NCBI GenBank assembly: GCA_002753565.1
Contig: PEAM01000020.1
Span: 1 to 64,000, forward strand
Origin: Magnetococcales bacterium
GTDB lineage: Bacteria > Pseudomonadota > Magnetococcia > Magnetococcales > JADFYX01
Direction: 5' to 3'
DNA length: 64,000 nucleotides
In this document: positions 7,401-15,188 of the stretch, piece after piece
Layout of the letters: the number at the start of each line of letters is the position of its first letter
Numbering within the stretch: position 1 is the first letter of the stretch
Made by a program: the position numbers and the translations under genes
Notes under the pieces: model-generated
What the model saw: the letters and a program-made list of their open reading frames with translations, nothing else
Told to the model about the DNA's origin: nothing
Database searches by the model: none

Positions 7401-9957
7401 TGGCAATGGTCACCGTATGCTCACTGGTATCGGCCACCACATTGGACAGAAGGCCGGCTACCAAACTGGGCGCTGTTATCCCGTTATACTCAATAGCCAG
7501 GTCGGAGTCGCTATTATCCAGAAAAAGACCATTGGCAAACCCAGAGTCATAACTGGTTACCGCAGAACCATCGGGGAATTCCAGATAGTTTTCGCCGTCC
7601 ACAATCACAGCCACCACATCATAGCCGTCAAAATTAGGATACTCTTCAGTAGCATACATCCATTTAAAAACAACCGAGTTAATAAGACTGTCGGGAACAG
7701 TAAAGGTAAAAGTCAAGGCAGAGCTGTCTAGGGTGGTATAACCTAAATCATCCAGCTTTTGATTGCCAGAACCAGAGGCAACAGCTCCAAAGCTTTTTGA
7801 TAAATTGGAGTTGTTGGGATCACCCACACCGGTTGTCATGATAATACCGGTACCACTGTCTGAGGTCGTAAAGTCCGTCATATCATGAGTGCCGAACGAG
7901 AGCGAGTTATAGCCAGCGCTCGAATCCGACCCGCCATTGTAGGAGCTATCGATAACATCTATGGAAACAAAGTTCCCGGTCAGATCGGAGACCAATGAGG
8001 CTGGATCGTTTGTCGTTGTTACATTGATAGGAGAGGTTGAGGTATCCTTATGGGAGGAACCACTGTCGACATAGCCACTGTCGACATAGCCACTGTCGAC
8101 ATAGCCACTATCTCCATCCCCATCGTCCAGCCCCTCTCCCTCGCCCAGACCTTCTCCCTCGCCCAAAAAATCACCAAGAAAAAACGAATCTTCCAGACCC
8201 TCTAATGCACCTTGTTCCAGAGGCCCATCTCCTTCACCAAAAAAGATATCTATCTCTTCTCCCTGGGCGCCACTTACCGGATCTTTGAGCGCATCTTTCA
8301 CTTTATCCAGCGCATCTTTGAAGTTATCGTTTTTCCCAATACCCAGAGCATTCCCGCCAAATTTGGTTTTGCCAATCTCAGCCGCGGAAAAAAGGTTGCT
8401 CACAAAGGGGTTGGACGAACCACCAAGCTGACCACCACCCGCTCCGGGCCCTCCTCCAGGGCCTTCACCACCGTCTCCGCCTGGGCCACCAGCATCACCA
8501 CCACCACCCAATCCACCGCCGGCATCTCCGCCCGGGCCAGGACCAGCATCTCCGCCCGGGCCAGGACCTGTATCACCGCCGGCATCACCATCACCGCCGG
8601 CATCACCATCACCGCCGGCATCACCATCACCGCCGGCATCACCATCACCGCCGGCATCACCATCGCCGCCGGCATCACCATCGCCGCCGGCATCACCATC
8701 ACCGCCGGCATCTTCGCCTTCGGCAGCGGCTTCCCCTTCGCCTTCGGCAGCGGCTTCCCCTTCACCTTCGGCAGCGGCTTCCCCTTCGCCTTCGCCTTCG
8801 GCAGCGGCTTCCCCTTCGCCTTCGGCAGCGGCTTCCCCTTCGCCCTCCCCTTCTGTCAGAGCTTCTCCCTCTCCTTCCAAAACAGCTTCGCCTTCGCCTT
8901 CGGCAGCAGCTTCACCTTCACCTTCACCTTCACCCTCTCCTTCACCTTCTGCCGCCGCCTCTTCAGGCTTGGCCTCTTCCCCTCCCTGCTGAGCATCATC
9001 CTCTTTTTTGTCATCAGCCTTTTTCTGTCTGCCTGGGGCTGGGCGGGCGCTGATGGCCCGACCATATTTTTGTGAAACCTGAGCCGCTGACATCACAAAG
9101 GATTGAGTCGGTGACGAATTGAAACTGCTGGCAGAGGTGGTCTCATTAACTTTAGTCAGAACCTGTCTACCCCCAGCATTACTCACCTCAATACTACCGA
9201 CCCCCCCATCGGCATCTTGCAGCAGGGTAAAGGTGTTTTCAGTTCCCTCAGCTCCAGCCTCACCCGCTACGTTTGTACCTCGTACACCGATGGTAGCTAC
9301 CGGTGTTTTGAATATCATGGCATCATTGCTCAACTTGGCAACCTTACCACTCACAAAAGAGAAGGTTCCTTGAACCACACTGGTTGAAGAGCTTCCTGTT
9401 CCGGCATCAGGGTCGTAGGCCATGGACTCAATGACCATCCGCCCCCCATCCCCCAGAGAGATGGTTGTCTCATCGGCATAGATAAAGCCCACACTTCCAT
9501 CCGCGCCGGTCTCAATCACATCTCCCTCATGGAGGGTCATTCCGGTGGAGGCGGCAATCTTTACGCCGGCCCGTATAATGGTAACTTCGCCGGTAGCGTT
9601 CTCGATAAGGCCGATCCCCCCCGGCTTGATACCTTCCACTTCGGCAACCATACCCGGATGTTCCGGGCCGGCCAGTTGTCTGGCCAGATCGGGGGTAATC
9701 CTCGCCCCTTCTACTGTTCGCAACTCGGTTGAGGGGCTTCCCCCCGCAAAATAGTCCTTAACCAAAATAGACTGGCCGATATGATCCCCTGTACCACGTA
9801 GAATCAGATTCTCTCCGGCACGGGCAAACTCTGCTCTGAGGAGAAGGTGCCCTTCCGGTATGATGACCGAATCTGCACCAGCGGAATCCACGGTATAGGT
9901 GTGCATCTCGAAGGGAGACAGGGGGGCAGGTGTAAAATAGTCGATTCGTTTGGCCAC
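4444..9957 (-). CDS. Giant FecR / choice-of-anchor-L / RTX-repeat exoprotein
   Basis: A 1837-residue acidic protein, starting at GTG 9957 (AGGA 8 bases upstream). Domains in order: an N-terminal cap; a FecR-like domain at about 115-250 (GDVIETGADGSVGF, then SLGDGGRMVIES and TPVATIGVRGT); a low-complexity EGEGE/AAAEGEGE tract at about 330-413; GDGDAG repeats at about 413-461; Gly-rich linker; three SGYVD copies near 617-633; a choice-of-anchor L domain at about 645-890 (GIIMTTG, YATEEYPNFDGYD, ADTHDQGFDSALFI); then blocks of GGxGxDxL calcium-binding RTX nonapeptides spread over about 895-1690. The end (SYLFFDPDSSQSGDAV) resembles the C-terminal signal of type I secretion substrates. Likely exported, folding in calcium outside the cell, as an adhesin or matrix protein. 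No type I secretion genes are in the window. It is a single transcript with its own terminator. Confidence 0.85.
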   Translation of the reverse strand: MAKRIDYFTPAPLSPFEMHTYTVDSAGADSVIIPEGHLLLRAEFARAGENLILRGTGDHIGQSILVKDYFAGGSPSTELRTVEGARITPDLARQLAGPEHPGMVAEVEGIKPGGIGLIENATGEVTIIRAGVKIAASTGMTLHEGDVIETGADGSVGFIYADETTISLGDGGRMVIESMAYDPDAGTGSSSTSVVQGTFSFVSGKVAKLSNDAMIFKTPVATIGVRGTNVAGEAGAEGTENTFTLLQDADGGVGSIEVSNAGGRQVLTKVNETTSASSFNSSPTQSFVMSAAQVSQKYGRAISARPAPGRQKKADDKKEDDAQQGGEEAKPEEAAAEGEGEGEGEGEGEAAAEGEGEAVLEGEGEALTEGEGEGEAAAEGEGEAAAEGEGEGEAAAEGEGEAAAEGEGEAAAEGEDAGGDGDAGGDGDAGGDGDAGGDGDAGGDGDAGGDGDAGGDGDAGGDTGPGPGGDAGPGPGGDAGGGLGGGGDAGGPGGDGGEGPGGGPGAGGGQLGGSSNPFVSNLFSAAEIGKTKFGGNALGIGKNDNFKDALDKVKDALKDPVSGAQGEEIDIFFGEGDGPLEQGALEGLEDSFFLGDFLGEGEGLGEGEGLDDGDGDSGYVDSGYVDSGYVDSGSSHKDTSTSPINVTTTNDPASLVSDLTGNFVSIDVIDSSYNGGSDSSAGYNSLSFGTHDMTDFTTSDSGTGIIMTTGVGDPNNSNLSKSFGAVASGSGNQKLDDLGYTTLDSSALTFTFTVPDSLINSVVFKWMYATEEYPNFDGYDVVAVIVDGENYLEFPDGSAVTSYDSGFANGLFLDNSDSDLAIEYNGITAPSLVAGLLSNVVADTSEHTVTIAIADTHDQGFDSALFISSIGFGTDPSSATSGDDILVATSSGTISGGSGNDILYGSSGDDSLDGGVGDDFLFGGQGQDTFKMADSMGGIDHIFDFYALEDTLYLPSAASDFTYDPDVGLIDFAGFLSGSNQYGFSFNLGTGPDAQAFNVTLNDSSMIKSLITAGGTLDGTTNGDLLILASEADGSTVDGGDGNDRIIDLSHHANTLIGGTGDDYLYPGESGSGIDVVSGGVGSDTFILGGSGWFTKVQDFDPTTDLIYTQEAPSDYFWNVTDNSLMLRSQYVLPGDTLSAPGYILFWDDTDSDFGGMDNTSWGAVDNQNTDDSATGQFISYVTGSSATGSVGDDLIVLSGSFDGSVSGGVGDDLIQDLSTNGNTLYGGTAAGTDTGDDDIYAGAGADALYGGAGWDYLLGEEGDDTLYGQDDHDILIGGAGADTLSGDDVIQGNDAFVYYDPTDGGAVSTEWDTIVDFDPTRDIFKIRDATFDNVFSNNDNKLTEGVNYFEITLTGDLDTVLSGTDISDQIDSDYSTSLGSAGVFAFLTHSMGAKQAVLYGNDPSSDSWTVLADFSNNGQGYLTQAQVNAFGVENIKLQAETWGIEYGTSFIGSRSGLTTYAENTDFFFSDYESHDDIQTISIFDNGDSSTSGRDRLIFENMENMVAKISTDPINTLGVDTLRIQVDVDGLGTFDGDIVDQDYLILVENTIEEIVFDAGEFKHDVRAGTFVLDSSDLNDIFSGGEGFLFAGTTGDDSFDASYLSNLVSDTTEGALFFGRGGADTIDMSANNSTIEVNIYGGKGNDTIKLGAGGGWLLGGDGDDTLVGGTGADMLIGGAGVDTLTDNNDNVADIFGFTSQNHGTQTLADVDVITGFQTGKDGLGFADSGFNYLFSDNDGLFESNVNLFNVTVASGAVDDITNLEAAVDTSSSSAMTTVAPSYLAIANFSNSDAANSYLFFDPDSSQSGDAVILAKLVGVGTAADVVAAEFLALADSPI
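8062..8106 (-). repeat. 15-bp tandem repeat, three copies, inside the RTX gene
   Basis: Three near-identical 15-base units (CCACTGTCGACATAG on the plus strand) encode SGYVD three times, with a fourth diverged copy after them. Unit length is a multiple of three, so copy-number change keeps the frame. Confidence 0.85.
8575..8718 (-). repeat. 18-bp tandem repeat array inside the RTX gene
   Basis: About eight copies of an 18-base unit (ACCGCCGGCATCACCATC on the plus strand; two copies begin GCC and the last is diverged) encode consecutive GDGDAG units. The array is nearly perfect at DNA level, which suggests recent slippage expansion. It separates the FecR-like head from the rest of the protein. 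Confidence 0.9.
8719..8960 (-). repeat. Imperfect low-complexity repeat encoding EGEGE/AAAEGEGE
   Basis: Interspersed TTCGGCAGCGGCTTCCCC and CCTTCGCC/ACCTTC units on the plus strand encode runs of Glu-Gly with AAA or small hydrophobic interruptions. The tract lies directly before the 18-base array and, with it, forms a long acidic flexible spacer of roughly 130 residues. Confidence 0.85.
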
Positions 9958-10104
9958 GGGAAAAATCCTCGCTTGGAATAAAAAAACTGGAGATACTACG
10001 CTCCATAAGGATGCACTATTCAGCTAAAATTTTCAATTGAAATAGGGGGAATAGCCTAGAGAAATTGGTAACAAACTGTGATAAAGAATCACCAAGGCAA
10101 GAGA

Positions 10105-10554
10105 TCAGGATTGCGGTGGAAAATCAAGCCAGAAGGTTACAGGTCCATCGTTGATCAAGCTAACCTGCATATCGGCACCAAACCGACCCTGGGCGACGGG
10201 TAGTCCCAACGCGGCCAACTGCTGACAAAAGCTGTGACACATTGCCTCTGCGGCTTGGGGCTGTTCTGCTCTGCCAAAGGAGGGACGATAGCCCTTTTTC
10301 AGGTCTGCCGCCAACGTAAACTGTGAAACAACCAACAGCTCGCCATCAATATCTGCAACCGACCGGTTCATGCGGTCCTGCTCGTCGGGGAAGATCCTCA
10401 ACCCCGCCACTTTACGAACCATTTTGCGACACTCATCCTCCCCATCTCCAGCCACCACAGCCAGAAACAGCAGGATACCCCGGTCAATCCGCCCTACCTC
10501 CTCCCCCTCAACCCAAACAGAGGCCTTGGTCACACGCTGAATCAGGGCCTTCAT
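10105..10554 (-). CDS. dtd: D-aminoacyl-tRNA deacylase
   Basis: Hydrolyses D-amino acids (and Gly mischarged on tRNA-Ala) from tRNA, acting in the cytoplasm as a dimer. The 149-residue length is normal for the family. The catalytic SQFTL motif is at 77-81, and the C-terminal GPVT at 137-140 carries the Gly-cisPro pair that selects D-chirality. It starts at ATG 10554, overlapping by 4 bases (ATGA) the stop of the upstream receiver gene, so the two are translationally coupled. This is an unusual partner for a housekeeping editing enzyme. Confidence 0.95.
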   Translation of the reverse strand: MKALIQRVTKASVWVEGEEVGRIDRGILLFLAVVAGDGEDECRKMVRKVAGLRIFPDEQDRMNRSVADIDGELLVVSQFTLAADLKKGYRPSFGRAEQPQAAEAMCHSFCQQLAALGLPVAQGRFGADMQVSLINDGPVTFWLDFPPQS

Positions 10555-10961
10555 GAAGCAGTCGCCTCATCGGAAGAAGAGCGGCTGGAGAGTATTTGAG
10601 ATAGAACCTGTCGAAACTCCTTGGCAGTAAAAGGCTTGGTCATCACATTGACAGTGGGAAAACGGCTCTGGATCCCCTTCAACCCCTTATCCCAATCCGA
10701 GTCGAAACCGCTCCCGGAAAAAACCAGAATCGTCAAATCGGGCTTTTCATCCAGCAGCGTGGCGACAACCTGTTGGCCGTGGATATCGGGCATGGAGAGG
10801 TCGGTGATGACCAGATCGAAACCGTCCGGCTGAGCCGAGAAAAGCCGCAACCCCTCACCCCCCCCAGAAGCCCCGGTAAAGTGGTGCCCATCCAACAACA
10901 ACAGGGTTCGAACCAATAGTCGTACCGAATCATCGTCATCAATTACCAGTATATGGGCCAT
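10551..10961 (-). CDS. Single-domain response regulator (CheY-like)
   Basis: A 136-residue protein that is only a receiver domain. The acidic pocket is at Asp 8-11 (VIDDDDS), the phosphoacceptor is Asp54 in VITDLSMP, and the conserved Lys109 lies in MTKPF. The C-terminal tail is Ser-rich and short, with no output domain, so it acts by protein contact or as a phosphate relay. It ends inside the start of dtd (ATGA overlap). The next gene upstream on the same strand is an OmpR-type regulator about 100 bases away and beyond it an HPt protein; no histidine kinase is adjacent, so its donor must be encoded elsewhere. Confidence 0.9.
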   Translation of the reverse strand: MAHILVIDDDDSVRLLVRTLLLLDGHHFTGASGGGEGLRLFSAQPDGFDLVITDLSMPDIHGQQVVATLLDEKPDLTILVFSGSGFDSDWDKGLKGIQSRFPTVNVMTKPFTAKEFRQVLSQILSSRSSSDEATAS

Positions 10962-11062
10962 GCAGTTCTCATCCTCACCTGAACGGTTTCACGGTCAACG
11001 CCCCCTGATTGAGCAAGGGGTACCCTCCAGGCCATTTCCAGGTTGAACCATAAAGAAGAAGA

Positions 11063-11797
11063 TCAGGTAGAGGGCGCACCTCGTTCGACGCGGGCTGCAA
11101 AAACATAACCGACACTACGAACGGTTTTAATCAGGTTGGGGCTTTTTGGGTCATCCAGCAGTCGACGCCTCAATCGACTCACCTGCATATCGATGGTGCG
11201 ATCAAAGGGTTCAATCTCCCGACCATGGGAAAAAACCAGCAGTTGATCTCTGGGCAGAACCCGATTAGGGTGGTTGAGAAAAACCCGAAGCAGGGCAAAC
11301 TCACCGCCACTGAGAAATATTTTTTCATCGTTGGGGGAGTATAGTTGACGAGTAGGGACATCCAAGGTCCAACCGGAAAAACGGTAACAGGCGTTCTGAT
11401 CCGACTCCGAGACATCATCCGGCAAACTGCGAGAACGCCGTAACACACTCTTAACCCGAGCCAGAAGCTCTCGAGGATGAAACGGTTTGGGAAGATAGTC
11501 ATCAGCCCCCATCTCCAGACCGATAATCCGGTCCATCTCTCCCCCTCTTGCGCTTAGAATCACCACCGGAATGTTAGAGCGAGAGCGAAGATTTCGGCAT
11601 AAAACCAGCCCATCTTCATCCGGCAACATCAGATCAAGGACAATGAGATCTATCATCTCACGGTCCATGACCAACTGCAGCCCTTTTCCATCGGTCGCAA
11701 TACTGACTTTAAAGCCGTTCTTTTCCAAGAACTCACTGACCAGATTACAGATATCAATATCGTCATCTACAATAAGTATATGGTCTGGTGTCGTCAT
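11063..11797 (-). CDS. OmpR/PhoB-family DNA-binding response regulator
   Basis: A 244-residue transcription regulator: receiver domain at 1-125 (acidic DDD at 11-13, phosphoacceptor Asp55 in VLDLMLP, Lys104 in LPKPF), and winged-helix domain at about 145-236 with the family pattern of GGEFALLRVF, then RVLPRDQL, and RTIDMQVSRLRRRL for the recognition helix. The end TVRSVGYVFAA is the usual beta-hairpin wing. ATG 11797 is used; an in-frame TTG two codons upstream is less likely. It sits 33 bases after the HPt gene, so the pair is probably one operon, with phosphate perhaps passing from a distant hybrid kinase through the HPt protein to this regulator. Confidence 0.9.
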   Translation of the reverse strand: MTTPDHILIVDDDIDICNLVSEFLEKNGFKVSIATDGKGLQLVMDREMIDLIVLDLMLPDEDGLVLCRNLRSRSNIPVVILSARGGEMDRIIGLEMGADDYLPKPFHPRELLARVKSVLRRSRSLPDDVSESDQNACYRFSGWTLDVPTRQLYSPNDEKIFLSGGEFALLRVFLNHPNRVLPRDQLLVFSHGREIEPFDRTIDMQVSRLRRRLLDDPKSPNLIKTVRSVGYVFAARVERGAPST

Positions 11798-11830
11798 GTT
11801 CAATCCAAATCTAACTTTAAACGGTTCATA

Positions 11831-12148
11831 TCAGGAGGTCACTTCATAAACGACATCAATCTTCTCCAGATAGCCGCTCAACTCTGCGACCAATTGAGTA
11901 ATCTGCTCCGAATCACTCCCCTTTGCCGCCTCTTCAATCTGTTTACCTATTTCTGTAATGGGGGGGAAACCGTACCCCGCACCCGACCCTTTCATTCGGT
12001 GGCCCAAAGTCCGAATAATATTAAAATCTTCATCTGCCAATGCCTGGGGTATGCGAACCAGATCTTTTTGACGATTGCTCAAATAACCTGGGACAATATC
12101 TTCCAACTCTTTGTCCACCACAACGGTCAACTTTTCTGAACCTCCCAT
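11831..12148 (-). CDS. Stand-alone histidine phosphotransfer (HPt) protein
   Basis: A 105-residue all-helical protein with the HPt signature: His50 in LGHRMKGSGAGYGF, the phospho-histidine followed by the Lys-Gly-Ser of the four-helix bundle. Start ATG 12148 is chosen because AGGGGAGG lies 4-5 bases upstream; an in-frame TTG earlier is disfavoured. It relays phosphate between receiver domains. It is the first gene of the run HPt - OmpR regulator - receiver - dtd on the minus strand, with no kinase beside it. The hybrid kinase at 37772-42751 carries its own HPt, so it is not the obvious partner. Confidence 0.85.
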   Translation of the reverse strand: MGGSEKLTVVVDKELEDIVPGYLSNRQKDLVRIPQALADEDFNIIRTLGHRMKGSGAGYGFPPITEIGKQIEEAAKGSDSEQITQLVAELSGYLEKIDVVYEVTS

Positions 12149-12440
12149 AGAACCTCCCCTAAACAATGATAAAACAAAGGCTCAAACCATAGAACCTACC
12201 AACCCCGGCAAGAGACAACCGGTCATTCACACCAACACCGCAACCGAGGCCTGATCGTATCGAAAAGTAACAGGACCAGGCAAACCAAAAATCCTCCAGA
12301 GACGTACTGCCCCGGGACCCGACGGTGTGCGCTATTCGATCAGGGTAACTATACACCGCCAAGACACCAGAAAGCAAACAATCCCCTTCCACCCAATTGC
12401 TTTCCCCACAACCCGACTCCCCTCCCCCTTATCAAAACCA
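12149..12440. other. Intergenic region between HPt gene and TagS-like gene
   Basis: No gene is supported; the one short minus-strand frame here is Cys/Trp-rich without a start signal. The stretch probably holds the promoter of the HPt operon, but no clear -35/-10 pair was seen. Confidence 0.4.
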
Positions 12441-12476
12441 AAAAAGCTGGAAATTCAGTGGAATTTCCAGCTTTTT
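12441..12476. terminator. Bidirectional intrinsic terminator
   Basis: A perfect 16-base stem (AAAAAGCTGGAAATTC pairing with GAATTTCCAGCTTTTT) closes on a 4-base loop at 12457-12460. In the minus direction the stem runs into CTTTTTTGGTTTTG. It lies 28 bases after the stop of the permease gene and ends that four-gene operon. Confidence 0.92.
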
Positions 12477-12504
12477 CAAGAGAGTCAAACTTAGCAAGAG
12501 CAGC

Positions 12505-14394
12505 TTACGGCCCTTTGGAGCGGTTATTGGTGGGCACTCGACCGTCGCCATGGAGCAGGTCTGAGGGGGCCGTGTTACCCCGTAGCGGCAACCGGAAGAG
12601 AAGAATCATGGTCACCAGAATGATAACGGCAAACACCTCACCAATGGTGATCAGTACCGGCTGCCAAAGCAGCGGAAGTACCTCGAAGTTATAATCTGGC
12701 GGCAACAGATCCTTATATTGGACGATAATCCCGTTAAAACCATCCTCTAACAGATAGCGCAATCCGGGAATAATGGCAAAAACCGCCAGGGAGCCAGCCG
12801 TCAAGGTGGCCAGGGCCATCTGCCAGAAAAGCTTGGCATAGATACCCAGCCCGGTCACGCCGCGGCTTAAAAGTATCCCATAATGGTGCCGCCGATGACC
12901 GATCAAGGCACCAATTTGAGCCAACAGCAACGCACCAAGAAAAACCCCAAAGGTCAGCGCATAGGCCGGTACCATGGTGGTAAGAAGGTCGCTCAAAAGA
13001 TTGAAGCGATTGAGGGCATCCTGATACATGGGATGAATGTTCAGCGCCTGCCCCAGGTCCGAGGTCCGCAGTGCCAGCAGGGCTTTAATCCCCTTGGTCA
13101 GCTTGGTTGGGTCGGGAACATAAACATGAACCGCCTCAAAAGCGGTCCCATAACCGGTGACATCCCATGGGACATAAATAGCCGAACCATCGGAATTTTC
13201 TCGCCAGTTGGAACAGAGGGCGTGACGCAAGGCATTATCTTGCGGCAGTCGGTGGCAGGGAAGCCAGAGTTGATTCTGATCATCGTGGTTCAGGGTATCC
13301 CAGCTCTCCTTGCCACGCTTGCCGACAATCTGCCCCATCTCAACAGGCAGCATAGGCTTGGGACAGCGACTGGACTCAACCTGGGGCAGGCTTGTCAAGC
13401 CACTTCTGGCCACCTCACGTTGAATACAGAGAGCATAGTCGGCTATCGCCTTGGTTGGATAGAGACCAGAGATAAGCCGTCGGGAACTGGCCCCGTCACC
13501 CCGTCCCAGATTGGTCGGATTATAACGGATTTCGGGAAAATGATAGTTAGCCAGCAATGCATTATAGGTGCTTAACGGAAAAAGATAGGAGACCTTTTCC
13601 ATAGAGGGAATATGGTGAACCCAGCGGGTTTTGAACGGCAACAACTCCTCCCGGTCACCAATCTGCACCTTCAACCACAGGGTATCCAGAACCGAGCGTA
13701 TGGAACCATTGGGAGGCTTATCGGGAAGACGGCGCAGCTTTTTATCTCTGAGGATGGGCTGAACCATGGCCCGGTAGGCGTTGTAGTCAAACTGAGTCTC
13801 AAAAAGGGCTTCACTGAGGACGACGGAAAGGGGCAGCCCTATCCAGCTGCTCTCTGCCGACAGCTCATCCGGTCGACCATTACTGGACAATTCCAACTGC
13901 CAGAGAGGGTCTTTGGGATAGACAGCCCACCCCAACCAGGGAACACCCGAATCCCAGATATCCTCACTGGGAAGGGAGACCCGCGGGGTGCGACTGGAGA
14001 GACGGCGATAGGGGTGTACAGAGACACCGAATTGCTCTCCAGGCAGCCCTTTCTCCAGTTTTTTCAGCTGTTCGAGAAGTTCGCTCTGGATACCGTCATG
14101 ATTTTGCCAGTGGGCCTTGGCCCAAACCGGTACACCGTGGGGGCGAAGGGTGCCCAAAAGGGCATCCGTAAAGCGCTCCAACAGGCCGGCTCGGGTGCCC
14201 ACCAACAGCAGCGCCATACTGAGAACCAAAGCCAACAACAGCGAAAGCCAGGCAAAATCCCGTCCACCACCCGCACAGCCAAAGCGACCACAGGTAAAAG
14301 AACGCCAATAAGCGCGAGAGCCAAGAGACAACCAAACCGGGAGCCACTTTTTTCCACCCCCACTACTCGATACTGCCCGAGACTTGTCTGACAT
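12505..14394 (-). CDS. TagS-like ABC transporter permease (FtsX/MacB topology)
   Basis: A 629-residue inner-membrane protein with one N-terminal membrane helix (about 47-68), a periplasmic domain of roughly 400 residues, and three C-terminal helices (about 480-508, 525-545, 580-605). This 1+3 layout is that of type VII (mechanotransmission) ABC permeases such as LolC, MacB, FtsX and the T6SS regulator TagS. ATG 14394 is chosen because it overlaps the stop of the ATPase gene by one base (TAATG); the longer upstream frame reads through that gene. The gene order FGE-like, VWA, ATPase, permease supports a TagS role. The periplasmic domain is not obviously like MacB. TagS assignment rests on context more than on sequence identity. 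Confidence 0.75.
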   Translation of the reverse strand: MSDKSRAVSSSGGGKKWLPVWLSLGSRAYWRSFTCGRFGCAGGGRDFAWLSLLLALVLSMALLLVGTRAGLLERFTDALLGTLRPHGVPVWAKAHWQNHDGIQSELLEQLKKLEKGLPGEQFGVSVHPYRRLSSRTPRVSLPSEDIWDSGVPWLGWAVYPKDPLWQLELSSNGRPDELSAESSWIGLPLSVVLSEALFETQFDYNAYRAMVQPILRDKKLRRLPDKPPNGSIRSVLDTLWLKVQIGDREELLPFKTRWVHHIPSMEKVSYLFPLSTYNALLANYHFPEIRYNPTNLGRGDGASSRRLISGLYPTKAIADYALCIQREVARSGLTSLPQVESSRCPKPMLPVEMGQIVGKRGKESWDTLNHDDQNQLWLPCHRLPQDNALRHALCSNWRENSDGSAIYVPWDVTGYGTAFEAVHVYVPDPTKLTKGIKALLALRTSDLGQALNIHPMYQDALNRFNLLSDLLTTMVPAYALTFGVFLGALLLAQIGALIGHRRHHYGILLSRGVTGLGIYAKLFWQMALATLTAGSLAVFAIIPGLRYLLEDGFNGIIVQYKDLLPPDYNFEVLPLLWQPVLITIGEVFAVIILVTMILLFRLPLRGNTAPSDLLHGDGRVPTNNRSKGP

Positions 14395-15188
14395 TAACGT
14401 ATGGTTCCTTCCACTTTTTTCTTTCCCCCCTTCAAACGCAGATGGCAGCGGTTGTTGGAGACCATCAACCAATGGCTCACCTTGGGGTCCAGAGCATCCG
14501 ATTGGTGGTGTGTCACCCAGATAACCAAGCGATCCCCTTTGGCCAACCAACGATCCACCAACCCCATCACCTCTCGCCGAGTTTCCGAGTCCAGGTTACC
14601 CGTCGGCTCATCGGCAAACAGTACGTGGGGATCGTGAATCATCGCCTGAGCCAATGCCACCCGCTGAAACTGTCCACCGGAGAGTTCGTTGGGATAACGG
14701 TTTAAAAACTCTTCGGCGGTAGTCTCCTCGATCCGGGTACCATTTTTATCCCTCAACAAAACCCGATCCATGGCAGCATACACCCGCCGTTCCATCTCAT
14801 CCTTACTCATGCCTCCCAGCAGTTCCAGCGGGTAGCGTAAATTTTCCCTTACCCGAAGATAGGGTGTCAAAGTGCTGTTTTGATAGGCAAAGCCAAAGCA
14901 GCGCCGTCGAATTTGAGTCAAAGAGAGGGTGGAAGCCTTGGCATCCAATCCCCGCGGCCCCCAAGCAGCCCGATTACCATCGGGAAAAACCCAACGCACC
15001 CAACCATCGGTGGGTTTTTTCAGGAAGGTCAGCAGATAGAGCAGTGTACTCTTACCGCTACCACTCCGGCCTAAAACAGGAAGACGACCAGAGATCTCCC
15101 CCGCTTCCAGTTTCAAACCACCAACATGGAGATCAAAGGTACTTCCCCACCCCACGTTGGAGGCCCGAACCTGCACCCCCCACTTCAT
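14394..15188 (-). CDS. TagT-like ABC transporter ATPase
   Basis: A 264-residue nucleotide-binding subunit of the LolD/MacB type. Walker A is GRSGSGKST (40-48), the Q-loop lies in FAYQNSTLTP, the ABC signature LSGGQ is at 169-173, Walker B is VLFADEPTGNLD (189-200), and the switch His is in VTHH near 226. ATG 15188 overlaps the stop of the VWA gene as ATGA, and its own stop overlaps the permease start, so three genes are translationally coupled. It should power conformational change in the permease rather than classical import. In P. aeruginosa TagT with TagS passes a periplasmic signal toward the kinase PpkA; the same role here is inference. Confidence 0.85.
   Translation of the reverse strand: MKWGVQVRASNVGWGSTFDLHVGGLKLEAGEISGRLPVLGRSGSGKSTLLYLLTFLKKPTDGWVRWVFPDGNRAAWGPRGLDAKASTLSLTQIRRRCFGFAYQNSTLTPYLRVRENLRYPLELLGGMSKDEMERRVYAAMDRVLLRDKNGTRIEETTAEEFLNRYPNELSGGQFQRVALAQAMIHDPHVLFADEPTGNLDSETRREVMGLVDRWLAKGDRLVIWVTHHQSDALDPKVSHWLMVSNNRCHLRLKGGKKKVEGTIR

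Noticed and set aside
8575-8718. CRISPR-like array
   Set aside because: The 18-base units are contiguous without spacers and encode GDGDAG within one reading frame.
8212-9075. Plus-strand frame of 287 codons rich in Thr, Ala and Phe opposite the RTX gene
   Set aside because: It is the shadow of the low-complexity repeat; the minus-strand frame has FecR, anchor-L and RTX domains.
12159-12392. Minus-strand 77-codon frame before the HPt gene
   Set aside because: Cys/Trp/Tyr-rich with no ribosome binding site or family match; lies in the likely promoter region.
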